A stretch of DNA of 64,000 bases from Spartobacteria bacterium (GTDB lineage: Bacteria; Verrucomicrobiota; Verrucomicrobiia; Chthoniobacterales; UBA10450): the NCBI GenBank assembly GCA_003169695.1, contig PNAS01000013.1, positions 1 through 64,000 on the forward strand. Direction: 5' to 3'. Positions within the stretch are counted from its first letter, which is position 1. Each line of letters opens with the position of its first letter. The position numbers and the translations under genes are program-made. The notes beneath the pieces were generated by a model. It was given only the letters and a program-made list of their open reading frames with translations, was not told where the DNA came from and made no database searches. This document shows positions 15,882-26,222 of this stretch, one piece after another.

Positions 15882-18344
15882 TTATTCGGCGCGCAATGCG
15901 ATGATCGGGTCGACGCGGGTCGCGCGCCGAGCGGGCAGCCACGCCGCGACGAACGCGACGGCAGAGACGAGCAAAACGATGACGATGAACGTAACTGGAT
16001 CGGAGGCGCCGACGCCGTAGAGAAGGCTGTTCAACAATCGCGTGGCGGCAAAGGCGCCGCCGAGTCCTATCACCAAACTAATCGCCACCAGGGTCATGGC
16101 CTGACCGACGACAAGGCGAAAGATGGAGTTCTTCCCCGCGCCGAGTGCAATGCGGATGCCGATTTCATTTGTGCGCTGCGCAACGGAATAGGCCATCACG
16201 CCATAAATTCCGATGGCGGTAAGAAGCAGCGCCGTCCCGGCGAAGATCGACAATAGCAAGGCGTTGAAGCGCGGCCGGGCCAGGGAGCGGGAAATGTACT
16301 CGTCGAAGATTCTGACACTCGTTAGGGGAATCGTGCCATCGAGCGCGGCCAGTTCCTTCCGCACGGCGGAAGTCAGGGCAGCCGGATTTGAAACACTGGC
16401 CCGGACGACCAGCGACATGATGTCGAAAGGGATCTGCGTCCGCGGCAGATACATCTCGGGCGAGTCGTCGTTCTTGAGCGAGAGATGCTTCACATTCCCG
16501 ACCACACCGACGATTTCACGCATCTTCTCACCGGTATCGTCTGCGCTGAAGCCGGGTTTGATGCGCTTTCCGAGCACGTTCTGATCGGGAAAAAACTTAT
16601 TCGCGAAACGCTCGTTCACGATCACGACGGGCGCGGAATCGAGTCGATCGTTCTCGTCAAAGACGCGGCCTTTGCGCAACGGGATGCCCATCGTTTTGAA
16701 ATAATCGGTCGCGATAACCCGCACCGGGGCGCCAGCGCGCTGACCCTCCGGTAACGGATGTTCTTCGATGTCGAAATCTGTCACCATGTTGCTCCCGCTC
16801 AGTGGCAGCGGAATGATCGTGCTGGCCGACTCAACGCCCGGCAGAGCGCGAATGCGGGTGAGGAATTGGTCGTAGAAAGCGATGATGTTTTCGTTCTTTG
16901 GATACGCGGCGCTGGGCAATTGCAGGCGCGCGGTGAGGAGACGTTCCGTTCGCACACCCGATGACACGCGGCCGAGGCGCGCGAAGCTTTGAATGAGAAG
17001 GCCGGCGCAAATTAGAAGGACAAGCGCGAGCGCCACTTCCGCCATGACGAGGCCGTTGCGGAGCCGGCCTTTGTGTTCGCCGCTGCCGCCGGTGCGCGTG
17101 CCGGATTTGAGTGCGGTGTTGAGATCGACGTGCGACGCTTGCCAGGCGGGAACGAGTCCGAAGATCACACCGGTCGCGAGCGAAACGACCAAGGTGAAAG
17201 CGAGCACCGCGGTATCGAGTTGAATGTCGCTGATGCGCGGAATGTTTTGCGGAATAGTCCGGATCAGCGCTTCGGTTCCCCATTGCGCAATGACCAAGCC
17301 GAGCACGCCGCCCAGTCCCGCGAGCAGCAGACTTTCGGTCAGCAGTTGGCGAATGATGCGCGCGCGGCTCGCGCCCAAGGCTGCGCGCAAGGCCATTTCT
17401 TTTCCGCGGACTGACGCGCGCGCGAGCAGAAGATTGGCGACATTGGCGTTTGCGATCAGCAACACACAAAGAACCGCGCCGAACAAAACGTAGAGGGCGG
17501 TGCGCACGTCGCCGATGAGTTCCTCGCGCAACGGCTTGAACGCGACTCCGAAGTAAGAGTTCGTGTCGGGATACTGTTTCTCCAGGTTCGCGGCGATGGT
17601 CGAGAGATCGGTCTGCGCTGGCTCGATCGTCACGCCGGGCTTGAGTCGCGCAATTCCTTCCAGGCTGTGGCTGCCGCGGTTCTCCGTCATCGGTTTGGCA
17701 CCATCGGGAGTTGCCGCGTCTTCAGCGATGGTGACGTAGAAATCGATCGGGTCGGCTTGGATGGGAAATTGGAAGCCAGCCGGCATCACACCGATCACGG
17801 TAAATTGTCGACGGTCGAGCTCGATGTTACGGCCGAGCACACTTGCCTCGCCGCCGAAATGTTTTTTCCAAAAGTCGTGACTGATGATGAGTTTGAATCC
17901 GCCCGGACCGCCGCCGGCTTGTTCATCGGACCGCGTGAACGTGTGGCCCATGATCGGCTTGACCCCGAGGACGTCGAAGAACTCCGCGCTCGCTTTCACG
18001 CCACGCAAACTGGTTGCGCCTTCTTCACTCGTTAGGGCGAAAGCCCGGTCGCGAAAGATCGCGATGCTCGAGAGCATGCGGTTCTGTGCGCGGAAGTCGA
18101 AGAAATCGGGGTAAGAAAGGGAGCCGAGATCATTTTGTGTCGCCTTCTGCCGCGTATCGGTCATGCCAAATGCGACGAGCTGCTGCGGCGCCGGAAACGG
18201 CAGTGGCTTCAACAGAAGGGCATTGACCACGCTGAAGATGGCGGTGTTGGCGCCAATTCCGAGCGCAAGCGTGAGCGCGGCAATCAGTGTAAAACCCGGA
18301 TGCTTCATCATCTGTCGTAACCCGTAGCGAATATCGTTCATCAT
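15882..18344 (-). CDS. ADOP-type MacB/FtsX permease, array member 10 (last)
   Basis: An 820-aa protein and the last gene of the run. It opens MMNDIRYGLRQMMKHPGFTL and [20 protein letters not shown] (first helix), and it ends in VDPIIALRAE. The first periplasmic domain contains FGMTDTRQKATQNDLGSLSY and the family block FDVLGVKPIMGHTFTRSDE. The first helix bundle is marked by [20 protein letters not shown] and LGASRARIIRQLLTESLLLA. The second periplasmic domain ends at EYISRSLARPRFNALLLSIF. Starts at 18344 or the adjacent ATG at 18341. It follows member 9 by 24 bp. No terminator with a T-run follows it. Confidence 0.93.
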   Translation of the reverse strand: MMNDIRYGLRQMMKHPGFTLIAALTLALGIGANTAIFSVVNALLLKPLPFPAPQQLVAFGMTDTRQKATQNDLGSLSYPDFFDFRAQNRMLSSIAIFRDRAFALTSEEGATSLRGVKASAEFFDVLGVKPIMGHTFTRSDEQAGGGPGGFKLIISHDFWKKHFGGEASVLGRNIELDRRQFTVIGVMPAGFQFPIQADPIDFYVTIAEDAATPDGAKPMTENRGSHSLEGIARLKPGVTIEPAQTDLSTIAANLEKQYPDTNSYFGVAFKPLREELIGDVRTALYVLFGAVLCVLLIANANVANLLLARASVRGKEMALRAALGASRARIIRQLLTESLLLAGLGGVLGLVIAQWGTEALIRTIPQNIPRISDIQLDTAVLAFTLVVSLATGVIFGLVPAWQASHVDLNTALKSGTRTGGSGEHKGRLRNGLVMAEVALALVLLICAGLLIQSFARLGRVSSGVRTERLLTARLQLPSAAYPKNENIIAFYDQFLTRIRALPGVESASTIIPLPLSGSNMVTDFDIEEHPLPEGQRAGAPVRVIATDYFKTMGIPLRKGRVFDENDRLDSAPVVIVNERFANKFFPDQNVLGKRIKPGFSADDTGEKMREIVGVVGNVKHLSLKNDDSPEMYLPRTQIPFDIMSLVVRASVSNPAALTSAVRKELAALDGTIPLTSVRIFDEYISRSLARPRFNALLLSIFAGTALLLTAIGIYGVMAYSVAQRTNEIGIRIALGAGKNSIFRLVVGQAMTLVAISLVIGLGGAFAATRLLNSLLYGVGASDPVTFIVIVLLVSAVAFVAAWLPARRATRVDPIIALRAE

Positions 18345-18368
18345 ATTTAGTTGGTGTGAATACAGTGT

Positions 18369-20771
18369 TTATTCGGCGCGCAACGCCTCGATCGGATTCA
18401 CTTTCGTGGCGCGAGTGGCGGGGAGCAGACAAGCGACCAATGCGACCGCACCAAGCAGGAGCGTGATCATTCCGAGCGTGAGCGGGTCCTGCGCACTCGT
18501 GTTGAAGAGCATCGATCCCATGGCGCGCGAAGCGGCGAGCGTCGCGGCGAGCCCGATGATCAAGCCAAGGCCCACGAGTTTTCCTCCTTGCGCCAGGACG
18601 AGACGAAGGACGTCACGCTGTTGCGCGCCGAGCGCCATGCGGATGCCGAATTCGCCCGTGCGTTGAACAACGCTGTAAGCCATCACGCCATAGATGCCGA
18701 CCGCTGCGATGACGAGCGCGACGAGCGAGAAGACTGTGAGGAGCGTCATCGCGAAGCGCTGGCGCGCGATGCTGTCGGCCATGATCTCCTCCAGAGGACG
18801 GATGGCGCCGATGGGCTGGTCCTTGTCTACCGCGTAAACGGTCGGGCGTATGGCGCCGAGCAGCGCAGTCGAAGGACCGCTGGCGCGAATAACTACGTTG
18901 AGCGAACTGAATGGTACTTGCGCGAACGGTTCGTACGATTGGTTGCTCGTGGCCTTGTCGACGCCGTATTGCTTGATGTCGCCCACGATGCCAATGATCT
19001 CGCGCCAGGTGTCGGGACCATTCGTGATGTTGATCCGTTTGCCGATCGGGTCCTCGCTGGGAAAATGTTGGCGCGCCATCGTCTCGTTGATGATCGCGAC
19101 TCGCGGCGCCTTGGCGTCATCCCGCGCCGTAAAGATGCGGCCGCGCACCAGGCGGATTCCCATCGCACGGAAATATTCCGGCGTGACGGCGTAATAGTTT
19201 GTGTTCGGCAGATCGCTCGGCGCGATGGCGGGCCGCCCCTCGATGTTAAAGCTAAGCACATAGTCGCCCACGAGCGGCATCGAATGCGTGAGGCCCGCGG
19301 CTTGCACACCCGGCAGTGTTTTTATCCGTTCCAGAAGCGCGTCGGCAAACACCGTTTGCTGTTCGGGAAGCGCGTATTTCTTTTGCGGCAGCGAGAGCCG
19401 GAGAACCGTGGCGTTTTCCGGAGTAAAGCCGGGATCGACATGGGCGAGCTGCATGAAACTGCGCGCCAGCAGACCCGCGCCCCCGAGGAGCATGAGCGCC
19501 AACGTCACCTCGATTACGACAAGTGCGCTGCGCAATCGCCCGCGCGCACCGCCTTCTGTTGAACCGCGCGTGCCTTGCTTCAATGCTTCGTTCACATCGG
19601 CGCGCGCAGCGAGCCACGCGGGCGCGATGCCAAAGACCAGTCCGGTGATGACGCTCAACGCGAGCGAAAAAACGAGCACTCCCGAATTGAGATGAATGTC
19701 GGTAACGCGCGGAAGGTTCGCGGGGGCAAGGGCGAGCAGCGCATCCAGTCCCCAGCGTGCGAGCAACATGCCGGCCAGGCCGCCGCAGAGCGCGAGGAGA
19801 ACGCTTTCCGTCAGGAGTTGGCGAACGAGCCGGGCACGGCTGGCGCCGAGGGCGGCACGGATGGAAATCTCGCGGTGCCGCGCGGTCGCGCGCGCGAGCA
19901 GGAGGTTGGCGATATTAGCGCAGGCGATTAGAAGCACGCAGCCAACCGCGCCGAGCAAGGTGTAAAGCACCGTGCGAACATCACGTACGCTGTAATCCTG
20001 CAGCGGCATCATGAAGATGCCCCAGCCTTTATTTGAATCGGGATATTGCGTCGCCAATTGCGCGGCCAGGACCTTTAGCTCGGCCTCGGCCTGCGCAACC
20101 GTGACGCCGGGCCGCAGCCGGCCCGCGACACTAAGATAATGCGAGCCGCGGTTGTCGTTCGCTGTTTCTTTCGGATCGAATGCCATCGGCATCCACGCGT
20201 CCACCTTGCTCGCGATGCCAAAGCCGGGCGGCGCGACGCCGACGACAGTGTACGGTTCGCCGTTAAGCTGGATGGGGCGGCCCACGGCATCGGCCGCGCC
20301 GCCGAAAACGCGCTGCCAAAACGGATAACTCAAGACGACAACGTGGTTTTTTCCCGGCGCGTCTTCCTCCGGCAGGAAGGTCCGACCGAGCACCGGTTTG
20401 ATTCCGTAAACGTCGAAGTAGTGCGCGGTGGCTTTTATTCCGACGAGCTGCTGTGGTTCGCCGTCGCCGGTGAGATTGATCCGCGATCCGGAGTAGGCCG
20501 CGAGATTCTCAAACGACTTCGTTTGTTTTTCCCAGTCGAGATAGTTCGGCGGCGAGACAGAAAACTCGGGGAAATCCGGCAACTGCGTTTCCCTGATGAC
20601 GACGAGACGCGCGGGATCGGGATAATCGAGTGGGCGGAGCAGCACGGCGTTGACGACGGAAAAAATCGCGGTGCAGGCCCCAATGCCGAGCGCGAGTGTC
20701 AGGATGGTTACAGCGGCAAAGCCGGGAGATTTTATCAACTGACGGAAGGCGTAGCGAAGATCGGTCATCAT
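18369..20771 (-). CDS. ADOP-type MacB/FtsX permease, array member 9
   Basis: An 800-aa protein, the shortest full-length member. It begins MMTDLRYAFRQLIKSPGFAA and shows the family block FDVYGIKPVLGRTFLPEED, then [20 protein letters not shown] and LGASRARLVRQLLTESVLLA. The second periplasmic domain has the conserved MARQHFPSEDPIGKRINI and EIIGIVGDIKQYG segments, and the tail is VNPIEALRAE. Its sequence is the closest to a textbook member of the family. A 66-bp gap separates it from member 8, one of the larger gaps in the array. Confidence 0.93.
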   Translation of the reverse strand: MMTDLRYAFRQLIKSPGFAAVTILTLALGIGACTAIFSVVNAVLLRPLDYPDPARLVVIRETQLPDFPEFSVSPPNYLDWEKQTKSFENLAAYSGSRINLTGDGEPQQLVGIKATAHYFDVYGIKPVLGRTFLPEEDAPGKNHVVVLSYPFWQRVFGGAADAVGRPIQLNGEPYTVVGVAPPGFGIASKVDAWMPMAFDPKETANDNRGSHYLSVAGRLRPGVTVAQAEAELKVLAAQLATQYPDSNKGWGIFMMPLQDYSVRDVRTVLYTLLGAVGCVLLIACANIANLLLARATARHREISIRAALGASRARLVRQLLTESVLLALCGGLAGMLLARWGLDALLALAPANLPRVTDIHLNSGVLVFSLALSVITGLVFGIAPAWLAARADVNEALKQGTRGSTEGGARGRLRSALVVIEVTLALMLLGGAGLLARSFMQLAHVDPGFTPENATVLRLSLPQKKYALPEQQTVFADALLERIKTLPGVQAAGLTHSMPLVGDYVLSFNIEGRPAIAPSDLPNTNYYAVTPEYFRAMGIRLVRGRIFTARDDAKAPRVAIINETMARQHFPSEDPIGKRINITNGPDTWREIIGIVGDIKQYGVDKATSNQSYEPFAQVPFSSLNVVIRASGPSTALLGAIRPTVYAVDKDQPIGAIRPLEEIMADSIARQRFAMTLLTVFSLVALVIAAVGIYGVMAYSVVQRTGEFGIRMALGAQQRDVLRLVLAQGGKLVGLGLIIGLAATLAASRAMGSMLFNTSAQDPLTLGMITLLLGAVALVACLLPATRATKVNPIEALRAE

Positions 20772-20837
20772 AAAGTTTTGGATTCTAGATTTTGGATTGA
20801 GTGGTCACCGCGTTTTTTCACGTCAAACGTCATTTTT

Positions 20838-23405
20838 TTATTCTGTCCGCAGCGCCGCCATCGGACTGATTTTGGTCGCGCGGCGGGCGGGAAGCCACGT
20901 GGCAAGCAAGGCGGCGGTCGCCAGAACCACAGGGGCAAGCGTGAACGCGAACGGATCGAGCGGGCTCACTTGATATAAAATACTGCTCGCGATTTTTCCG
21001 GCTCCGAAGGCAAGGAGAAGTCCCAGCGCGAGACCGGCCGCGACCATGACAAAGCCTTCGCGCAGAATCATCCACAAGACTGTCTTGCGCTGCGCTCCGA
21101 GCGCCATTCGGATTCCGATTTCACGCGTCCGCCGCGCGACCGCATACGCTTTGACGCCGTAGATTCCTACGACGGCCAGGCCCAGAGCGAGTCCACCAAA
21201 AACCGAGAACAAGGCCGCTCCGGCCCGGACGATCCATAACTGTGGATTGCCATCCATGTGCTGCGCGAACGTTCTCAATTCGATGACGGGCAACACGGGA
21301 TCGACACTTTGCACCGTCCGGCGAAGGAGATCGGCGGTGGCGGGAATGTTGCTGAGCGGGAGCGAAGCAAATTTGACGAAAAAGAATACGTCGCTTTGAA
21401 AACTTCGGGCAAAAGGCAGATAGAGAGAACCGGCTGGTTGTTTCTCGAACAACCTGTTTTTCGTGGCCGGCACAATGCCGATGATTTCGATCGTCTCTCC
21501 GCGTTTGATCTCGCCGTTGCTATCCTCGGATTTTTCCGGTGGGGCATCATCCCGGATGGGAAATTGGATTCGTTGGCCGAGCGCATCACCATTCGGCCAC
21601 AGTTTTTTCGCGAGGATTTCGTCGATAATGGCGACCGCTGGCCCACCGGCTTGCGTCGTTTCCGCGGCTGTGAAGGTGCGGCCCCGCAACAAGGGCAATC
21701 CAACGGTCGCGAAATAATCCGCGCCGACGCCATTCCACCAGGGAGCGAGCGTCATTCCCTCCGCCGCAGTGGATGGCCTGGCGTCCGGAGCCGGATGAAC
21801 GCCCGCGCGCTGCACATTTTTTTTCACGGAATTGAGTCCAAATGGCACCGTGGCCGAGATGCTCGCGTGTTCCACGCCCGGAAGACTGGCGAGCTTCTCG
21901 CTGACAACGCGATAAAGATCCTGGGTCCGGGTTCGATCGAAACCACCCAGACTCGCATCGACTTCAACGAGAAAGGTATTGTCGGCATGCAATCCGGTCT
22001 CGACCGAAGCTGCTTTCGCGGCACCGCGAATAAAAAGCGCGGCGGCTGTGATCAGCGCGAGTGAGAAAGCGATCTGCATCACGACGAGCGGATTGCGCGG
22101 CAGGAATTTCCAACGCCGGCGGCTCACGTCCTCGCCAGCTTGTTGTTTCAAATCTCCGACCACGGCCGTGCGAGAGAGCTTGAGCGCTGGGCCGAGCGCA
22201 AAGCAAAGTGTGCCCAGAACACAGAATACCAGGGTCGCGCCGAGGATCACCGGGCTTGGGCCGCTCAACCAAATAATGTCGATCGGCAGAATGGCGCGGA
22301 GTGACGCGACGAGCAGCTCGGAAGACCAGAGCGCCAGCAGCAGTCCGCACAGGCCGCCCAGAAGCGCGAGAACGAATCCTTCGGTGAGAAGTTGTCTGAC
22401 GATACGCAATCGGCTGCCGCCCAGCGCGAGACGAATTGCAATTTCCTTGCGTCGCGCGGCCCCGCGCGCGAGAAGCATGTTCGCCAGGTTCAAACACGCG
22501 ACGAGCAGCACCACTGCCGCCATTCCAGTCAGGACCGTTCCAACGGTGGTAATCGGATCGCCTTCCGTGGGATCGGTTTCGGCGCCGAACCGGAACAATG
22601 GCGCCGTCATGAATGTCTGGTTCTTCTGTTCGACCGGAAATTCTTTTTCCAAGTTTGCCGCCAGGCCTTTGAGCGCAGGGGCCGCCGTTTCTGCCGTGAC
22701 TCCCGGCTTGAGCCGGCCTACGAGCAGAAGATTGTTAATACTGCGGTCGGCGAGGGAGTGGTTACTCGTGCCTCCAAGTTCATTCCCGACTTCGTCATGA
22801 ACTCCGAGCGGCAGCCAGATTTCCGGCGATTCGATGCTCACGGTGCCAGTGAAGCCTTCCGGCATGATGCCGACGACGGTGAACGCGTGGCCGTTGAGCA
22901 GGAGGGTACGACCGAGGAGGGATGGGTCGCGCGAGTTTTTCTGCCAATACGTGTAGCTCACGATTACGGCGCGCTGATCGCGGCCCGGCTTTTCTTCCTC
23001 CGGTAGAAACGGGCGACCGTATGCCGGGAAGACTCCAAGCACTGAGAAGTAGTTGGAGCTCACCAGAAACGCCTCCGCGCGACGGGTGTTCCCCTTTTCC
23101 CCCAACCCAACAACGGTATCTCTATGCGCCATCACGCCTGAGAACACACTGTTCTGGTCCCGAACGTCGCAGTAGGTCGGATAAGAGAAGGCGCGGAAAC
23201 TCTTCGGGTTCGTCCTGTCCTGCGAGAATAGCTGCACGATCTCGGACGGCTGTTTATAAGCCGGCGGCTTGAATAGCATGGCGTTAACCAGGCTGAAAAT
23301 GGCGGTGTTCGTTCCGATACCGAGTGCGAGCACCGCAACGGCGGCGATGGTAAAACCGGGCGCTTTCCAGAGCTGGCGAAAGGCGAATCTAAAATCCTGG
23401 ATCAT
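20838..23405 (-). CDS. ADOP-type MacB/FtsX permease, array member 8 (longest)
   Basis: At 855 aa this is the longest member. Start MIQDFRFAFRQLWKAPGF; the first helix region is [20 protein letters not shown]. The extra length lies mainly in the second periplasmic domain, around FPIRDDAPPEKSEDSNGEIK, where other members run straight from the PIG(K/Q)R block into the IIGIV strand. It also differs in CLNLANMLLARGAARRKEIA instead of the usual C-A-N, and in the linker LSRTAVVGDLKQQAGEDVSR. It may recognise a different partner from its neighbours. Gaps: 19 bp to member 7 and 66 bp to member 9. Confidence 0.92.
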   Translation of the reverse strand: MIQDFRFAFRQLWKAPGFTIAAVAVLALGIGTNTAIFSLVNAMLFKPPAYKQPSEIVQLFSQDRTNPKSFRAFSYPTYCDVRDQNSVFSGVMAHRDTVVGLGEKGNTRRAEAFLVSSNYFSVLGVFPAYGRPFLPEEEKPGRDQRAVIVSYTYWQKNSRDPSLLGRTLLLNGHAFTVVGIMPEGFTGTVSIESPEIWLPLGVHDEVGNELGGTSNHSLADRSINNLLLVGRLKPGVTAETAAPALKGLAANLEKEFPVEQKNQTFMTAPLFRFGAETDPTEGDPITTVGTVLTGMAAVVLLVACLNLANMLLARGAARRKEIAIRLALGGSRLRIVRQLLTEGFVLALLGGLCGLLLALWSSELLVASLRAILPIDIIWLSGPSPVILGATLVFCVLGTLCFALGPALKLSRTAVVGDLKQQAGEDVSRRRWKFLPRNPLVVMQIAFSLALITAAALFIRGAAKAASVETGLHADNTFLVEVDASLGGFDRTRTQDLYRVVSEKLASLPGVEHASISATVPFGLNSVKKNVQRAGVHPAPDARPSTAAEGMTLAPWWNGVGADYFATVGLPLLRGRTFTAAETTQAGGPAVAIIDEILAKKLWPNGDALGQRIQFPIRDDAPPEKSEDSNGEIKRGETIEIIGIVPATKNRLFEKQPAGSLYLPFARSFQSDVFFFVKFASLPLSNIPATADLLRRTVQSVDPVLPVIELRTFAQHMDGNPQLWIVRAGAALFSVFGGLALGLAVVGIYGVKAYAVARRTREIGIRMALGAQRKTVLWMILREGFVMVAAGLALGLLLAFGAGKIASSILYQVSPLDPFAFTLAPVVLATAALLATWLPARRATKISPMAALRTE

Positions 23406-23424
23406 ATGGGTTGTCCTGTGCGGG

Positions 23425-25845
23425 TTATTCTGTGCGCAACGCTTCGATTGGATTGACGAGGCTCGCGCGCCGGGCAGGGATCAAACAAGCCAGCAGCGCG
23501 ACGATCGCGAGCGTGACCGATGTGGCCGCGAGGAGCGCGGGATTGTTCGCAGAGACTTCGTAGAGTTGCGCCGTCAACAATCGACCGAGCGCGAGCGCGG
23601 CAGCCAGTCCGATAACAAGGCCGATAATAACGGGAGTCATTCCCTGTTTCACGACGAGTCGCAAGACATCCGCAGTCTGCGCGCCCAGCGCCATGCGCAC
23701 GCCGATTTCTCCAGTCCGTTGTTCCACCGTGTAGGCGACCGCGCCATAAATTCCGACCATCGCGAGCACGAGCGCAATCCCGGCGAAAACACCGAGCAAC
23801 GTCATGGTGAGCCGGCGTTGGCCTAACGACTCATCCACGATTCGGTTCATGGTGTTGGGCTGGATGATGGGAAGACCGGGATCAAGTTTGTTAAGCGCAG
23901 TTCTCACCAGTCCCGCGGCTCCCTCGGGTTTGACTGCGGTTCGGACGGTGACCAAAAAGAAAGGCCCCGAGCGTTGCGACCACGGCCGATAAAACTCGAC
24001 ATCATTCGCGCGATCCAGCCGGAGAGATCGAACATCGCCCACAACTCCGACAACTTCCGCAGGCAGCCCAGTGTTGTTATCCGTGCCGAAAAAAATCCGC
24101 TTTCCAAGCGGATCTTCGTTTGGAAACAAACGTTGCGCGGTCGATTTGCTCAGGAGCACGACCAGCGGCTTATCCACGCCGTCGCGTTCGTCGAAATCAC
24201 GGCCCGCGAGGAGCGGGATGCCGAATGTCTTCAGGAAACCGGGAGCGACGGCGCGGGTCAAACCCAGCGGGCGTTGATTGAGCGGAAGAGGATTGCCATC
24301 GACGCGGGCGTAAGGCGAACTGGAACGGTTTCCATTCAAAGGAACACCGTCGCTCGTGGTCGACGCCTCGATCACGGGAACGGCTTTCAATTCCGCCAGA
24401 AGGCGTTCGACAAATCGTGAGCGCGCTTCCGGATCAGGATATTGTGCAGGCGGCAGACCGACTCCGCCAACCCAAAGGTTGTCCGCTTTGAATCCGGAGG
24501 GCTGCCGGCTTAGGCGGACGAAACTCGCGATGAGGAGCGCCGCGCCGGCGAGAAGGACGACGGAAAGCCCCACCTGCGCCGCAACCAGACCGCGCCGAAA
24601 ACGCTGTTGCCCGCGGCTGCCACTGATCGCGCGCCCGCCGTCTTTCAATCCATCCACGAGATCGGCGCGCGAACTTTGCCACGCCGGATACATGCCCATG
24701 GCGATGCCGGTGAGAAGGGAGATTGCCAGCGTAAACAAAAGGACGGGGGCGTTTAGCGCGATTCCGTCTTCGAGCGGCAGATTATTCACGGCGAGTTTCG
24801 GGATGACGGAAACCACCCAGAGCGCCATGCAGGTGCCGACTCCACCGGCGAGCAGGCTCACGAGGACACTCTCAAAAACAAACAGCCTGACCACACTCTG
24901 GCGCGACGCCCCCAAAGCCATGCGCAACGCGATCTCGCGTCGGCGGCCCGTGAACCTAACGAGTAGTAAATTCGCGACGTTGCTGCACGCGATCAGGAGC
25001 ACGGAACCGACCGCCGCGAGAAGCGTGAAGAAAGCCGGACGCAGATCGCCGGTGGCATCGTCACCTGCGGAAATGACGACGGGCGCCCAGGAATTATCCG
25101 CGTTGTCGGGGCGTTCCTGACGGTAACCCTGCTGGAGAGACGGCATGGCGGCACGCGCTTGCTCGATGGTCACGCCGGGTTTGAGCCGCCCGACCACGCG
25201 CAGAAAACTGACGCCGCGCATAAGTCGCTCTTTCGTGAGTCCTGGCAATTCGAACGGCTTTGCCGTAATGACCTCGAGATCCCGGCCGAACCAGGCGACC
25301 GGCGGGTTTGGTATCACGCCGACGATGGTGGTTGGCACGCCATTGAGGGTAACGCTACGCCCGATCACTTGCGGATCGGAGTTAAGGCGGTTGCGCCAGA
25401 AGTTTGCGCTGACCAAGGCGACATCGGATTTCATTTCTTCCTCGGGCAGAAATAGCCGTCCGAGAATTGGACGCACGCCGAGCGTCTCCATGTAGTTTGC
25501 GGTCTCATTGACGCCATTAAGCTGAATGGGATCGCCGGTGCCGGTCATGATGAAACCAGTCCCGGTGTCCGCGGCGAGACTTGAGAAAACAGTCTGGCCG
25601 TCACGGAAATGCCAGAAGCGCGGGACTGACATGGGCAGCTGTTCGAGATTCCGTTCCTTGGCCTCCGCCTGAATGATCACAAGCCGATCCGGCTCCGCGA
25701 ACGGCAACCCGCGCAAGAATAAATCGTGAATGAGGCTGAAAATTGCCGTGTTCATGCCGATGCCGAGCGCGAGCGTCATAACAGCGAGGAGGGTGAACGC
25801 GGGAGACTTCAGGAGTTGCCGGATGGCGAAGCGAAGATCAGTCAT
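23425..25845 (-). CDS. ADOP-type MacB/FtsX permease, array member 7
   Basis: An 806-aa protein starting MTDLRFAIRQLLKSPAFTLL. Family blocks present: METLGVRPILGRLFLPEEE, SVLLIACSNVANLLLVRFTG and LGASRQSVVRLFVFESVLVS. The usual R-Q-L-L-T/A-E-S segment is thus replaced by RLFVFES, a divergence in the cytoplasmic coupling region. The second domain has AQRLFPNEDPLGKRIFFG and EVVGVVGDVRSLRL. Tail VNPIEALRTE. It follows the internally deleted remnant by 29 bp. Confidence 0.93.
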   Translation of the reverse strand: MTDLRFAIRQLLKSPAFTLLAVMTLALGIGMNTAIFSLIHDLFLRGLPFAEPDRLVIIQAEAKERNLEQLPMSVPRFWHFRDGQTVFSSLAADTGTGFIMTGTGDPIQLNGVNETANYMETLGVRPILGRLFLPEEEMKSDVALVSANFWRNRLNSDPQVIGRSVTLNGVPTTIVGVIPNPPVAWFGRDLEVITAKPFELPGLTKERLMRGVSFLRVVGRLKPGVTIEQARAAMPSLQQGYRQERPDNADNSWAPVVISAGDDATGDLRPAFFTLLAAVGSVLLIACSNVANLLLVRFTGRRREIALRMALGASRQSVVRLFVFESVLVSLLAGGVGTCMALWVVSVIPKLAVNNLPLEDGIALNAPVLLFTLAISLLTGIAMGMYPAWQSSRADLVDGLKDGGRAISGSRGQQRFRRGLVAAQVGLSVVLLAGAALLIASFVRLSRQPSGFKADNLWVGGVGLPPAQYPDPEARSRFVERLLAELKAVPVIEASTTSDGVPLNGNRSSSPYARVDGNPLPLNQRPLGLTRAVAPGFLKTFGIPLLAGRDFDERDGVDKPLVVLLSKSTAQRLFPNEDPLGKRIFFGTDNNTGLPAEVVGVVGDVRSLRLDRANDVEFYRPWSQRSGPFFLVTVRTAVKPEGAAGLVRTALNKLDPGLPIIQPNTMNRIVDESLGQRRLTMTLLGVFAGIALVLAMVGIYGAVAYTVEQRTGEIGVRMALGAQTADVLRLVVKQGMTPVIIGLVIGLAAALALGRLLTAQLYEVSANNPALLAATSVTLAIVALLACLIPARRASLVNPIEALRTE

Positions 25846-25874
25846 AACAGTCGAAATGAGGTTGTTGGATTCGG

Positions 25875-26222
25875 TTATTGATATCTAAGAGCCTGGACGA
25901 GCGAGATTCTCGAGGCGTGACGGGCGGGCACATAACTGTGCCAAGAGCTTTCCGGCCGAGCGGGCGTGACGAGATCTGCCGTCTTGGTGTTGCCGACGAT
26001 TCCGATTATTTCCGTCGGCACGTTCCGCTTGGTCATGTCGATCGTCACACGTTGGCCGATCGGATCCTGGTTAGGGAAGTACTGGCGAGCGAGCGCGACG
26101 GCATTGACGATGCCAAAGATTGCAGTGTTCGCACCGATGCCTAGTGCGAGCATGAGCACGGCGATGAAAGTGAAGCCAGGCGATTTGCGAAGCTGGCGGA
26201 ACGTGAAGCGAAAATCACTCAT
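25875..26222 (-). CDS. Internally deleted mini-permease of the ADOP family, in frame
   Basis: A 115-aa frame made of three parts of a normal family protein. Residues 1-42 are the N-terminus and first helix ([38 protein letters not shown]). Residues about 43-91 are a piece of the second periplasmic domain ([33 protein letters not shown]). Residues about 92-115 are the extreme C-terminus ([19 protein letters not shown]). Relative to the neighbours, about 530 and about 150 residues are missing at the two joints, yet the frame is kept. Its ATG lies upstream of the stop of member 6 (8-bp overlap). It could be a decaying gene or a new small one-helix protein. Confidence 0.75.
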   Translation of the reverse strand: MSDFRFTFRQLRKSPGFTFIAVLMLALGIGANTAIFGIVNAVALARQYFPNQDPIGQRVTIDMTKRNVPTEIIGIVGNTKTADLVTPARPESSWHSYVPARHASRISLVQALRYQ

